A stretch of 64,000 bases of DNA, from contig NADL03000657.1 in the NCBI GenBank assembly GCA_002205965.3, forward strand, positions 310,001 through 374,000, read 5' to 3'. Shown piece by piece: positions 11,516-22,960 of this stretch. The translations under genes and the position numbers were made by a program. Under the pieces are notes generated by a model that was given only the letters and a program-made list of their open reading frames with translations, made no database searches and was not told the origin of the DNA. The DNA is from Kappaphycus alvarezii (lineage: Eukaryota > Rhodophyta > Florideophyceae > Gigartinales > Solieriaceae). Each line of letters begins with the position of its first letter. Position 1 is the stretch's first letter.

Positions 11516-11575
11516 ATTCCTCCACGGCCTTTGAGTTTCGGATTCTATTTACTCGTTTTTTTCTACCTTCAAGGG

Positions 11576-11616
11576 ATGCAGGCCCGTCAATTGAGCAAGC
11601 GGCGCCTACTTGAGTA
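11576..11616 (+). mobile_element. LINE-C coding end fragment
   Basis: MQARQLSKRRLLE and a stop, homologous to the LINE-C terminus MQARQVSTRRPHP at 48633-48680 (minus). Confidence 0.45.
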
Positions 11617-11809
11617 GTGTTTCCTCTGCAGTAGTTGCGCACGTTTGATTGCTTTGCTTGCAACACGCAAGGATCCTCCCTCCGGCGAGTAGTAGGACAA
11701 TTATCCTGCGATTTTTCATTCAAACCATGTTGCAAGCTCTACAGTACGAATGAGTGAGCATTTCGTCACGTAAAATCTTTACGAGTTCCAAGGCATGAAA
11801 GTGTGCGGG

Positions 11810-11900
11810 AGTATTCAGGGATCAACTACGCAGGCTGGTAGAGGGTTGCAACCTGTCGCGCAGACATCACTTGGAGGCTACACGCAAAGCGGATAGCATT
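11810..11900 (-). repeat. LINE-C terminal fragment
   Basis: It matches the block at 14840-14920 and 48620-48710 (CTGTCGCGC, a CTACACGCAAAGCGGAT-type ending), in minus orientation and strongly diverged. Confidence 0.4.
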
Positions 11901-12000
11901 TCAGAGGACGATATAGTAGCTCACAGACCAGTCAACGAGGAGCTGGGGTTAATATTAACAGGGGGTATTCTGGAACGAAAATGGCCTTCACCCCAGACGC

Positions 12001-12141
12001 CGGCATTGAGCCGGCCCTGTAAGCAAGGTCATTTACGATAGTGTTACCGATCAGCGAGGACTAATCCAGCATAACGTATTAGCATCATGGGTATAACCGA
12101 CCACATCTTCCATGCATTAAAATAACCCAAAAATTCCCCCC
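12001..12141 (+). mobile_element. LINE 3' end, variant subfamily (second copy)
   Basis: It parallels 9964-10130: GGCATTGAGCCGGCCCTGTAA then a 3' UTR ending CCAAAAATTCCCCCC. It is immediately followed by LINE-B coding sequence. Confidence 0.6.
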
Positions 12142-12145
12142 AGAT

Positions 12146-13160
12146 GATTGCTTTGACGTCTCGCACTTGATTTCAACGCCTCTCGCCTCTATCCGGGCCA
12201 AATACAGCCTCCCCGACAGTTTCTCCCCCCAGCCGTCCCTGCTGGCCTCCGCGCCTCTTCTTCCCCCGGCCTGTCTGACTTCCAGACAACCGCTACTGCT
12301 AAGATCACAAAGGCGCTTCGTGCCAGACTTCTCTCTTCCGTCGACCTCTCCTCCTCCGAAGGCTCCCGGCTACTCCGCCGCCTAGCTTCCGTCGCTTCTT
12401 CCCACTCCTTCCGTCCCTTTAACAACCTCCCGCAGAGCCATCTCGGTACCTAGGCCGCTCCTGAAGTATGGCGAACCATGGTTTGCCTCCGTCTTGGTGT
12501 CCCCATCTTCTCTAGCGTACAAACCTGCACCTATTGCGCCGCCGCCCACTTCCGCACTGTCCCCACCCTGGATTCCTACGGACACCATGCCTCGGTCTGT
12601 CCCTGCGCCGACGGCTCCATTCGGCGCCACAGTTGTGTTCGCGACCGCCTCATTTCCGAGGAATCACGCTTATCAATTGGGATTCGCCCTGTCCGGGAAT
12701 GGACCTTCCCGCAAGACTTGCCCCGACCCTCCAACTCCCGCCGCCGCCTCGACATCTACATCGATGATGCTCTCCCGTCCCGCAGGGCTACGACGTCACT
12801 GTCATCAGCCCCCACTCCGCTCCATACGCCCAACAGCGGATTCGCACGCCCCTCGCTGCCCTTACTGCATCTGAGCGCGCGAAATCTCTCCGCTAGGGCC
12901 AACTCTGCGCCGAACTACGTATCGACTTCCACCCGATGGCTTTCGATATATACGGGTCTGCCGGTCCCGGTGCCGAGCGAGGTCTGTTCAGAATTGCTGA
13001 GTACATCGCTCTACGGAAAGGCAGTAGCCCTACTTTCGAGCGCGATCGTTTGTTCACGATTATTAGTTCGCTTATACAACAACGAACTTCTGTCGCGAAC
13101 AACCGACGACTTCTCAACCGTTCCTGACTCGGATAGGTTTTTCCTCTTTTGAGGGCCGCT
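12146..13160 (+). pseudogene. LINE-B C-terminal region: CCHC finger and restriction-like endonuclease (degenerate)
   Basis: Read through one in-frame stop (near 12450), the 5' part gives SHSFRPFNNLPQSHLGT and then CTYCAAAHFRTVPTLDSYGHHASVC, a C-x2-C...H-H...C zinc motif. It continues IRRHSCVRDRL and RRRLDIYIDD. After a frame change near 12785 it continues YDVTVISPHSAPYAQ, FHPMAFDIYGSAGPG and RIAEYIALRKGSSPTFERDR, to a stop at 13125-13127. The C-C-H-C finger followed by RH, an (R)xDI and a DVTV motif is the layout of the restriction-like endonuclease end of R2/NeSL/CRE-type LINEs. GC is clearly higher than in the flanks. The reverse transcriptase itself is missing (5'-truncated). Confidence 0.75.
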
Positions 13161-13375
13161 AGGTAAAGTCTTCTTCTTCTTCACCCCAGAGTATTGGTCT
13201 TAAGGTCAGTTGTCGATCGATCGCGCCACCTCCGTGGTCAGGGAAAACGCATCAGGGTGACAATCTCCAAACGTGGAGACTGCAACGAAAAGAAGACTAT
13301 CCCTGCCAGGTAATCCGACCAGAAACTCCTGTATTTTGGTAGCTTATCAGCGTGGGCACCGTTTAAAGTTATCAG

Positions 13376-13868
13376 AGGGGAAACGTTTGGGTGTTTTACT
13401 CTTGGAAGGTATATCCGATCTATCCCATGGTTTTTCAGACAACCACAATCGACTCAAAAAGGATATATCGACACCGTAATGGGGAAGGAACTACGCTCCC
13501 TAAAAGGCTCCCTTCAGGCCAGCCATCAAGCAGGCTACATTGGACATGACGGCTGCTGCAGCGTGCCTTTGCATCAAAACCCCCCGAACCTTTCCGTACG
13601 TCTCCAGTGCCCTCACAGCCACGTTCCTTGCCACGTCATTAAACACTGCACATGCATCCGGGTGCCAACCTCCAAGAGTGGAGATTGGCACAGGCACGAG
13701 CCTACCTGTGGTGTTGGTCGCGATAAAAGATTGATATCTGCTCTGCTTCGCATTTCGCTCCGCATTCAGAGAGGACATCGGGTTGAAGGCCCTCACTCTT
13801 CTGTTGGAGGGAGCGAGAGGATTCACGAAGGTAAGATCAAAAAAGTCGGTCCCTCCGCTGCTTCCCAT
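13376..13868 (-). pseudogene. LINE-A C-terminus and 3' UTR
   Basis: The longest intact LINE-A coding end in the window. The 122-residue frame (13500-13868) starts in GSSGGTDFFDLTFVNPLAPS, the DxT part of the restriction-like endonuclease fold. It continues KQSRYQSFI, then LVPVPISTLGGWHPDA, VFNDVARNVAVRALETYGK and QRHAAAAVMSNVACLMAGL, ending KGAF at 13500. The 3' UTR (13376-13499, minus) ends in the shared CCAAGAGTAAAACACCCAAA block. It is 5'-truncated, with no RT or zinc finger on this piece. Confidence 0.8.
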
Positions 13869-14388
13869 TGCGTGGATGTCTGGTCTCGTGCGTTATCCGA
13901 GTGATGTAAGATCTCATTCTGAGATGAAAAGGGGTCAGAGCGTTTACAGAGGTTATATCAAAGTGATATGTGCCATTGCAAGCGCCCGTTGGCTGGATAT
14001 ATGACTTCTTAGTATGTTTCCCTGGGGGACGGAATTAGACAGCTTGATGTCTTGATTCGAGGCCGAGATCGTGACCCAGAAAAGGGTTGCATTTATGATG
14101 ATTTACTGAGTGCGGATATAGGGCGATTGTATCCTGAGACGGGGGAACAGGTCTTTGTGAGTAAAGTGAGTTGGTCATCTTAAAGGTCGACCTGTTGTGA
14201 GCCATGTCTGCGGTGGATGAGATAGTTTGTATGGACGTCGAAGTATCCATGCAGCCAACCATCAGGAAAGGGAAAATTGGGCTGTTTTAATGATGGGAAA
14301 ATAAGATAGTCCATATTCCAAAGTGCATCAAAAGGAAGGCAGTTCCCGGTTCAAACAAACGGGCCTGGAAAAAGTTTTTAAACACCAC
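13869..14388. other. Spacer between LINE fragments
   Basis: No supported gene. A short stretch near 14270-14300 (GGGAAAATTGGGCTGTTTTAATG) resembles an old LINE-A tail in minus orientation. Confidence 0.3.
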
Positions 14389-14530
14389 AGGGGAAGGGTT
14401 TGGGTGTTTTTTCCTGTTGGAAGATACGTTCGATTTATTCGAAAGTTTTCCAGACAACCACAAACGTACTCAAAAAGATTTGCTGGCACAATAATGAGGG
14501 ACGAGCTACGCTTCCTAAAGCAGGCTTAAG
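14389..14530 (-). mobile_element. LINE-A 3' end, 5'-truncated
   Basis: Tail landmarks are all present with about 15-20 percent visible divergence: GTTTGGGTGTTTT, CCAGACAACCACAAACG, CTCAAAAAG, and CTACGCTTCCTAAA. Confidence 0.7.
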
Positions 14531-14599
14531 GTGAAGCGGGTAATGGAATCGTGAAACTCCTTATAAGGAGTGGTATTACGATGCTTAGCGGGGTGTGCG

Positions 14600-14920
14600 A
14601 AAAGGCGGCAGAAGATCTGCTAGCCTTCGGTCCCGAAGGCACGGTAGATGTCGATGCCTATTGGATTAAGCAGGATATCGTAGGAACGCCAAATTTCCCA
14701 TAGTGTGATTGTTTGGAACGTTCTGCAATGGCCGCTGCGGCGGCTCGGGACAGAGCGCCCTGGTGGACTCTGGAATGGGCGAGGGATGGGTGGTGGTAGA
14801 TCTTTATTTGTCGTACAATGTCGCACAGAGGCGTGCGGAGGGTATTCATAAATTAACTACGGATGCGGGCGGCGGGTAGAAACTTGTCGCGCCTGCATTA
14901 TTTGAAGAATAAATGCAAAA
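14600..14920 (-). mobile_element. LINE-C C-terminus and 3' UTR fragment (degenerate)
   Basis: Minus strand pieces IGIDIYRAFGTEG and AAAAAIAERSKQSHYGKFG parallel the LINE-C end at 48633-48959 (VGIDIYGALDDDG, TLAEREKHRHY). The 3' part matches the AACTACGGATGCGGGCGG block there. Confidence 0.6.
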
Positions 14921-15197
14921 CGGGTAACCAAGTCGCATGGGTGACAGTAACATCTAAGGCTAGATCGCGTTGAATATAGCAATAAAAACACTTTTAACGG
15001 CATTAACAAAGGGTTTTGAGCGAGCCTGAATGCCATCTCAAGTATGTTTCAAAGAAATTCCATTCTCACGGTACAGTGGCTACCATCATTAGGCCTCGTT
15101 TCTATAGTCTGTAGCTCAATCCCAAATTGAATGCATTAAACTTCTAATCTTCAGTACAGTACACATCCTTCAGAATAAAAACCCTATTAACCCCATT

Positions 15198-15656
15198 ACT
15201 CTAAGGGCATCCCCACAGATTGGGCTTAACAGAGCAAAACAATTGCCATGTGCTTTGATTTAATTGGGTAATATCAAATTTTCTTCTTTTCATTTTTGAC
15301 CCCCGTGTGAAATCCCCACCAGGAGTGATGATGTCAACTTTCTTTGCGACAAATATACCCTCGTGCTTACCTCCTACTCAACCAAGTGCAATGCTGCAGC
15401 GCTGCCAACCATCTTTTGAAATGATCCTCAAACCAAACAAAGTTCATACGCCAATGAAATTATGCCAGCTGTTTGTTCTAGTATGGGCAAAGTGTAAATG
15501 TTGGTGTTATTTTCGGCCGAGTTTTAACTCCAGATTTTAAACCTGGTGTAAATTTTTGCTTTATTAAGGGACCGGTGGGGACGTGCCAACTGCGATCAAA
15601 TTACAAAATATATTTATTTGATCATTTGCATCAACCGGTGGGGGTGCTCTTACAGT
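15198..15656. mobile_element. Possible MITE with imperfect terminal inverted repeats
   Basis: Left end TACTCTAAGGGCATCCCCAC and right end, reverse complemented, TACTGTAAGAGCACCCCCAC agree at 17 of 20 positions. The interior is AT-rich and non-coding. A second GGACCGGTGGGGACGTGCC motif near 15569 resembles the right end. No transposase is present and the target duplication is unclear. Confidence 0.35.
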
Positions 15657-15930
15657 ACAGTATAATATGTATTCGCGTTTTTAATCAATTCAATTCAGTT
15701 CTTTACCGTAGAGTATTCTCCCGTGTGCTCTCTAACCGACTTTTTTTACATAAAGATATTTTATTTACACTTCCAACCCAGCATAACACCAGCCATCAGG
15801 GCGATGGGTATGCCGAGCCTGCAACATGGCTGGAATGAAAAACTCATAGGTCCCGCAACCCTCGCATTGCTTGCAATAACCATACCCCATTCAGACCACC
15901 GTCGGTACGCATATCCCGCCTCTCGGTTCA

Positions 15931-16143
15931 CTATCCTCCAGGCACGCTGCAGCAGCCGTCATGTCCAATGCGGCCTGCTTGATTGCTGGCGTGAAGGTAG
16001 CATTTTAGGGAGCGTAGTTCCTTCCCCATTACGGTGTCGGTATACCCTTTTAGAGTCGATTGCGGTTGTCTGGAAAACCATGGGATAGATCGGATATACC
16101 TTCCAAGAGTAAAACACCCAAACGTTTCCCCCTCTATCCTCCA
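15931..16143 (+). mobile_element. Short LINE-A 3' end flanked by a 10-bp target-site duplication
   Basis: The insert 15941-16133 (193 bp) starts in the coding end at GCACGCTGCAGCAGCCG (the AAAV of AAAAVMSN). It runs through the stop and ends AAACGTTTCCCC. CTATCCTCCA lies immediately on both sides (15931-15940 and 16134-16143), a perfect 10-bp duplication. This fixes both insert ends and shows that the family integrates by retroposition without a poly-A tail. Confidence 0.85.
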
Positions 16144-17455
16144 AAATCTCCCAGTAAGGAAATCTCCTTTTCCCCATCATACAAATTTGGCTGAGTATCA
16201 GCCAGTATATGCAAATCCAGTTTTCATTGCACACGACGGCCCTGTACCGAGAAACTAAATAAAATGCTCGACTGATCTGTTACTATGTCATACCGAGGCG
16301 TCTCTATATAAAACTATCTTATTCGATCTGTTACAGTAAATGAATCCCATTAAGTAGTATTACAGCAAACACTGCCTGCCTTATACAGTAGCTGGTCTTA
16401 CTCCAGTTTATTATGATACACTGCGGGAGCCTCTCGCGGACTTCCACCAGCTAGCTCCCTCTGCACAATACGACGATAACAGTCGCGATATCTTTCAAAA
16501 CTTAACCACTCCATACTTTCTTCCTTATTTTGGCCGGGATCAGTATGCAGCAAGGAAATTATTATACCTGCGAAGATGACATTGTGTTCGAGAGGACAGG
16601 GATAAAAAGCGAAAATGGAGGCTGCATCAGTGGCCTAGATGGCGTAGCTGTGAGGTTGTCTGATTTGATCGAGAGCGGTCGCCGTGGAACAACTGGTGCG
16701 ATGATTTGTACTCATCCTTCACCTACCATTTTTAAAACATGATGTTTTCACGATAAAACGATTTTGGAATTTCAGACTTGTGATTTTGTCCATCTTGCCT
16801 GACAGTTAGCTTAAAACATCAATAAGGATGACCCTGCCTCATTCCAACACTGAGCATAGACATAACTATTCCACATAGCATCGTCTCGTGAGCCCATTCA
16901 ACGACATGCCTCATTGGCGGTCAATTCCAACGCAAACTGCACGTTGACTAGGCTCAATTACCTTCTTATTAGTGGAAACAAACTATCATTCTTACTGTAG
17001 AAATTTTGAAATATGGTTTGAATGCGAGTTCAAAGGATTACCAACCTTCGTACCACTCGCATAAAAACCAACCCCATTTACCCTCCACACATCTTTAAAT
17101 CTGTTTCATGGTTTCCGTCAGTAACAGCTTCGTACCGATCGAACGGAACCACGTGTTTCACACTCCGCGAAACTAGAGAGAGAGACCGTTGTTGAAAGAT
17201 TAGCATAAGACTGTCCCAGATCTTGGAAACTATAGCTTCAACACCGATGATTAAAGCATAATTCTCCCGAAATTTGGGTTATTTCAATTGGGCTTAGGTA
17301 GGAATTGGCTCCTGTTTCTGAGGTGTCAGAAGATGGCGATAGAAAATGGTTTCACTTCCTAGCAAATAGTGTACCTTCAGTCCATTTATAACAATGACTG
17401 AGTGAACTGTTAAACCAATAACCAATGAGCTGTGTAGCCCGCTGCAATACATTTT
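16144..17455. other. Intergenic stretch without supported genes
   Basis: A 70-residue frame at 16530-16742 has no recognised features. Nothing else stands out. Confidence 0.35.
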
Positions 17456-17460
17456 AAATG

Positions 17461-17797
17461 TTTCCGGGGAAAGGTTCTGGTGTATTACTCTTGGGAGATA
17501 TAATCCATCTATCCTGCAATTTTCCAGACAGCTCCAATCGATACAAAAGGGCCTGGCGACACAGTAGCGGGGGAGGAAAAATGCTCCCAGGAGGATCACC
17601 TTAAGACCAGCGATCAAGCATGCTCCATTAGACATAAAGGCGGCTGCAGCGTATCTTTGCGTCAAAACCTCCCGAAGCGTTCCATAGGTCTCCAGATCCC
17701 TCACAGTCCCGTTCCTTGCTACGCGTTTAGCACTGTGCAAGCATCCGGGTGCTAATCTCCGGGAGGACAAAGGTTTACATGTTTTACTTTTGGAAAA
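17461..17797 (-). pseudogene. LINE-A C-terminus and 3' UTR (diverged), plus tail piece
   Basis: The minus frame reads ARNGTVRDLETYGTLREVL, QRYAAAAFMSN and ACLIAGLK, homologous to LINE-A's RNVAVRALETYGKVRGVL end. The 3' UTR extends to 17461. A second tail piece (GGTTTACATGTTTTACTTTTGG) follows at 17768-17796, so two tails lie in tandem. Confidence 0.7.
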
Positions 17798-17814
17798 GTA
17801 CCGTTTATCTCCGG

Positions 17815-17985
17815 GAGGGAAAAGTTTTGGGTGTTTCAATCTTGGAAGATATATCTGATCATTCCCATGGGTTTCCAGACAACCGCAATCGACTCAAAAA
17901 GTGTGTACCGACACAGTAACGGGGAAGAAACTACGGTCCCTACGAAGCTACCTTCAGGCCAGCCATCAAGCACGCTGTCGTTGCA
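17815..17985 (-). mobile_element. LINE-A 3' end, 5'-truncated
   Basis: Tail landmarks GTTTTGGGTGTTTCAATC, TTTCCAGACAACCGC, CTACCTTCAGGCCAGCC. Third LINE-A tail in the same orientation within 550 bp. Confidence 0.7.
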
Positions 17986-18424
17986 GAAACGGTCATTTCT
18001 GTAGGAGAGTGGTCCTCTCCACAAACTTCCATCTCCTTTTTCCCAGTGATCTTTCAAAAACCAACTCTTCCGATCAATTTTCTTTCACTAACAAAATCAT
18101 GAAACGACTTTTTTGCATGAACGAATGTTCACTATGCAACTCCACTTCTATTTTCTCTTTGATCATTTTAGTCCTCCTTTTTCAAAAAGAATCTTTCGAC
18201 TCGTGATATGCTTCGTCCTGCAAATTAAGCTCCAATATTCTATCAAGCGGACTTGTAGTTATTGCACTAATTGCATCTGAATTCAATGCTGCAGCATTAC
18301 CTCACATTTTTTTCCATGGCCGTCAAACTTTTCGCAGACATCTACCTATTTAAACATCCAATTCGACGTCGTTGAGGAAACACTCCGGCCATCAACAATC
18401 CCATCGGCTCACCTCTTTTTGCCC

Positions 18425-19460
18425 TCAAAATGACCAACCTTCGCTCTCTCGCACCATCCCCAAGTCATCCGAGTCCGCGGCCCCCTTAACGCACTGGCCC
18501 TGGCTGCCAAGGGACCAACAGACTCTGGCATTTGCTGTAGAAGAATAGACAGGGAACGCGGCCGGGAGTGGGTTCGCTGGCGTTGCTTCGAGGAGGCGGA
18601 AAAGACAGGGGAGAAGGTAGGGGAAGGGGGAGTAGAAGAAGAGGGAAAAAAGTATGGAGAGGAGGACTGGGCGGAAACGTGAGCAGAACTTGTGTACAAA
18701 GATGGTAGAGCTAAGGTTAAGAACGAAGCGGAGACTGAGGGAGTGATCGTTATCTCTGACTCTTCTAACAAGGATACGAGGATGACGAGGAGGGTAATAG
18801 AAAGGGAGAAATGAAGATTGTCGAATTGTGGGGAGGCGGCTGGAAAGTATGGACCAGGTGGTCCTGACTCTGGAGCTGGATGGGGACATCTTGAGTGGTT
18901 TAGACATTTCCCAGAAGAGAATTGAGAATTGTAGGCCGTTCAAGGATGTTTGTAGGGACTGCTTGGGTAGAATGGATATTTTGGGGAAATAGTTTGGCTT
19001 TGATCTAGGGGACTAAGATGTCAAGTAAGAAATCTAGATATTTATCCTGATAGTATCTGCTGTTAATTTTTCTTGTTTCCACGATTCCATTTGCATTTTT
19101 TGTTATAAGTATATTTAATTGAGACTTTAGAGTTAGCTATAAAGTCTATATGAGCTGAATAGATCGCTTTCATTTGTGGAGATCAAGCAAGTTGGAAGAC
19201 AACTTCAGGTCAAGTCCTGAGTAGTAGGAAGTTGAGATTCAACATCAGACCAAAGAAAATTTTTCTTACAGTGGGTACAGAGCATCAGTGGTATTCCCTC
19301 CCCCCTCTACAATTGCCTGTAGAACTTTTAACTGTCTTCCTTATGCACTCCTTTTTTGTTCGTTCAGCTATATCACGGTAGCAATTCTGTCGCTTTCAAC
19401 ACCTCTCTCATTAGGTACTAGGTTCTGAGTATCTCTTCTCCCAATATTTTACTCTTATCA
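18425..19460 (+). repeat. ORF-carrying gypsy LTR, copy E (5' end not found)
   Basis: The 3' half matches the R-U5 part of the gypsy LTRs: AGTCTATATGAGCTGAATAG, GATCAAGCAAGTTGG, GTAGTAGGAAGTTGAGA, CATCAGTGGT, a TTGTTCGTTCAGCTATA block and a terminal ACTCTTATCA at 19460. The 5' half carries the LTR ORF. This is among the most diverged of the five copies. Confidence 0.65.
18430..19016 (+). pseudogene. LTR-encoded acidic protein, copy E (broken)
   Basis: It starts ATG-ACC-AAC-CTT-CGC (MTNLRS) like the other copies, but the frame is soon lost. The C-terminal part returns in frame as LESMDQVVLTLELDGDIL, SGLDISQKRIENC, FKDVCRDCLGRMDILG, then stop. It aligns with the intact C-terminal part at 53640-53878. 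The acidic tract is nearly gone. Function unknown. Confidence 0.65.
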
Positions 19461-19555
19461 TAGGCCAAAAATACAAACCTACATCAGAAATAGGTAGAAG
19501 TAAAAAATTAATACCTTCTTTGCTTTGCATTGGTGCCCTCTTTAAGAGAGTAAAT
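19461..19555. other. Short spacer
   Basis: Nothing recognised. Confidence 0.3.
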
Positions 19556-19665
19556 CGGGTTGAAAGCCCTCACTTTTCTGTTGGAGAGAGTAAGAGGACG
19601 CAAGAATAAGACATCAAAAAAATTCAGCCCTTTCGCTGCTTCCCATTGCTCGGATGTCTGGTTTT
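19556..19665 (-). mobile_element. LINE-A internal coding fragment
   Basis: The DNA matches 13780-13885 closely (GGGTTGAAAGCCCTCAC, CTTTTCTGTTGGAG, GCTGCTTCCCATTGC). It corresponds to the GGTDFFDLTFVNPLAPS part of LINE-A. Unlike the usual fragments it lacks the 3' end. Confidence 0.65.
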
Positions 19666-21179
19666 GTGAAATAGAGACCATGGAGCGAATTTACTACAGG
19701 ATGAAGAGCAGCTCTTGCGTGGTCTTTTGCTATAAATTTGACTTGCTTATTAAGCATTGGCTACATGACCTCGTTAGTCCAGTAATTAGATCTCAAAATT
19801 GCCATATTGTATACCTAAGAAGATAAATGACAGCGGTAACATTGAGCCCCTTTAGATCTCACAGTGAAGTGCGTACTGAAGAAACATATTCTGGAAAAAC
19901 ATGGGTCCTAGCGAAGCAATGTGATATGTGGCAGGATCTCTAAAGGGTAGCAGTCGCTTGGAAAATGAGGGTACCCAGAACGGGGCTGTCTAGGTTGCTC
20001 CCGTGAATAAAGTGGAAAAGATTAGAAGACCGTAGCAGCTTGGCTAGGGTGTCTCAGACAGAAGAAAAGACTGTATGTGGAAGGAGCGGGAGAAATAATA
20101 CAGTTTGTAGTGTATAAGCTAGATTACGGGAGTGGCAGCAGCAGACAAAAATAGATGAATGAAGCACCATAAATTCCTCCCCCGATATTGTATAGGCGCA
20201 TCTTTTTGTCGCTTTTGGTTGTCCTAAAAACGTTAAGATAGAACCTCATCTTTCAGATATGAAAGAACTAAATCGACTCACCTAGGAGACACAGACCCGT
20301 TTTTACTTTTTCCTTTCTTTCTCTCCAAAATCTGCCTAGACTTTTCTCTCCAAAAGTGTCAGACGATGAAGTAAATCACTCCATCATTGCCTACACTTAC
20401 CCAGGGTTGATCGATTATATGTTTCAACAGTAAAATCACCCAACACTTTCCACAATCGTTTTGCAAGCAACAGAAACCAAAGAAAGGTACCCTACCAAGT
20501 AGCTGGACTTGTCGTTGATTTACAACCGTAAACGAGGATAACCGCAGTAACATACTTTCTTTCAGGGACATTACTATAATTAGCAGCATTAAGGTATCCA
20601 AAATTTGCATCTAATAATAGTCTTATGTCAGCGATAGATATTTTGAATTTCGTTGTGTATCCATTGAGTCTGTGGTACCCGATTAGAAGCAGCGGGAAGC
20701 ACTTCACCAATTGAGGGGATCACGGGGAAACTTAATTCGTCATCTGACACTTCTAGCGGAGTAAATCTAAGCTCAACAATTGCAGTTGCCCTGTTCGGAA
20801 CGGGCCCTGCTCCAGGCCTCTATTTCCTTTTTAAAAGCCTGTTCCGGCTGTGATCGCAGAAACAATGACTTGGAGGAATGTAAGTAGATATGTATTCTGA
20901 ACATACCAGCTTTTAGTTTTCGTCGCCCACAAGACTTATGTCAAGGTATTTCGCGGTATTTAGTGCGTTTATTTGAGACTTACGGGCTAGTTAAATAGTC
21001 TATAAAATATATGTACACGGTTTATGAGTACAGAGCCATAAATTTCGGAAAGGACTTCAAGTGCAGACCCAAGTATTCCAGAATTTGGATGTCAAATTCC
21101 GCCAGAAGAAGAATTTATTTTACATTCGCCCCTGACTATAAGTGGTAGAATATACCCCTTCGTTTCTCAATTGAAGCCC
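19666..21179. other. Mostly empty stretch with one unassigned open frame pair
   Basis: The minus strand around 20359-20800 has two overlapping open frames (for example ELRFTPLEVSDDELSFPV in one). I cannot place them. They may be eroded retroelement sequence. Confidence 0.3.
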
Positions 21180-22960
21180 CTTGACCCCCGTACATATTCA
21201 TATCTTCTCGCTGCCACAATCATGCTTCGATAGCATTTCTGTCGCTTGCAATAGCCCCGTCGCTAGATTGTCTGTTCTGGTAGTATCATCTTCTGGAAAT
21301 TTATGCCTACCATTTGGTACCCTTGTGGAGTATATTGCACGTAAATTATTCGATTTTTTGAATGAGTAAGTTCAATTTCAATTATTTATTTTTATTTTTT
21401 CTGCAGCCGTGATCTCAATATTCCTTGAGTGTCTTTCACAATAATCAAGATGAAAGTCATTGTAGTGATTCTTTATACGAATTTTAATGTCTTAATGAGA
21501 CTGAAAAACTACTAGAGAGGACCGCGACGATCTTGGTCTATTTTTCGGTACTGCAAAGAGAAAATGTGAAGAAAAAGTACCGATGGGTAGTAACTTAATG
21601 AAAAAAATGCGCAACTTCGCTGTCGTGTATGAAAGGCTGGTTAAAAGTTACGATAAGTTGAGACATATGAAATTATTCGCACTGCTGTAGAGGCCTGCCT
21701 CAACACCTGTGATTTTTTAAGCTCAGTGGCTCGCTTATGTCATTTCTACGAGAATTCCAATTTCAATCCCTATGGCAAGTACAGACTGCGACGTAACCAA
21801 GCAATTGAGGATACAATTCACTCTGTTTTTCTCCTCTTAAGAGTTCCTCATACGTTTTATGATCAGTAGTGCACTATTGTGAAGTTTTTGAAGGACTTGA
21901 AAAACTTTTAGACGCCAGGTGAAGGAGCGAAGAATGACCCTACATCATTGACATTCGTGCATCCTGAAATAGACAACCAAAGGCAAACTACCCACACAGC
22001 CTGTGTTAAAATCATGAAAGAGAATGTCAATCACCTCTGGAAACCCTGTTCTCAAACGAATAGACATGATAAACTCAAAGCTAAAGGGCCTTACCCCAGC
22101 TATCAGAAAGCGCAAGTACAGTATTTTTTTGAAGGCTCCAAAAGTTTTCTCCTAATATCGTAAGGCTTTAAATTTTGCGAATATGTGTCTGAGGAGTCCA
22201 TATTAAAATAGTTGTTGTGGGAAGTCCTCCCGATACGGGTATCATGAAAGCCACTACTGAACTGAGCGAAATGGACGGCCTTATTTACCTGGGAGACGAA
22301 GCGAAAATGTACCTGAAATGAGACTTTTTGAAAAAGGAAGGATGATAAGCTGAAAACATCAAAAAGTCTTAATAGACGTCGAATTCGGGCAAGTGAGCAC
22401 TACAAGAAATGATTCATAAAGTAATAAGTAATCAAAGAAGATAGGATCGGATCGCAAAAAGCTTGAACATATCTCAGCAACTGCACCCCTCCATGCTGAA
22501 ATATTTTATCAAATTGCACTGGGGCGTGAACTGCTCCTGCAAGGAAGACGAAAAAGCAGAAAAAATCAAAAATATCTTGCGGGATGTGTTATTTCATGTG
22601 CAGAAATATAAACTGATTGTAGAGCTCCGTTCAGCACAGTATGGAAACAAGCTGGGGCAAATTGTAATTTGGGACGCAAAGGATGGAACAAAGGAGCTCA
22701 AACAGAAAATTATGTGGGGTAAGTCCAATAACAAAAAAAAATATTCCTTAACCAGGACTGTGCAGAACAAAGTCGTCTTATGCAATTATCAGTCAAAATA
22801 TTCGGAACAAAAACCAAAGCGCTTTTCGGTTCAAGTTGTGCTCGAAATCCGATTTCAAAAAATTTAGTGACGTAACTTAGTCTTGAAATGTTTTTGAAGA
22901 ATAAGACAGCTGTTGTGGACAAAACTGTATAAAATTTTCTAGCTACTGAGAAGATATATT
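21180..22960 (+). pseudogene. Fossil Ty3/gypsy: LTR end, primer site, gag and protease region
   Basis: 21180-21310 resembles the 3' end of the gypsy LTRs (GTCGCTTGCAATAGCC, TTCTGGTAGTATCAT). It is followed by a primer-site match CATTTGGTACCCTTGTGGAG (21317-21336). A gag-like eroded stretch leads to an open frame (22463-22867). There EKIKNILRDVLFHVQKYKL, VELRSAQYGNKLGQ and KELKQKIMW match KVKSISKDVLEYVKRYNL, VAELASAPTGITFGQ and KELKKIIR of the element at 42128-42727. In another frame KTKALFGSS then NPISKNLVT matches its protease KTQALFDSGAVPNLISETLVT, with the catalytic Asp replaced. Confidence 0.7.

Noticed and set aside
18409..18943. Two long minus-strand ORFs (120 and 172 residues)
   Set aside because: They are antisense to the LTR-encoded acidic ORF (copy E). 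Ser/Pro/Phe-rich composition reflects the purine-rich sense strand.
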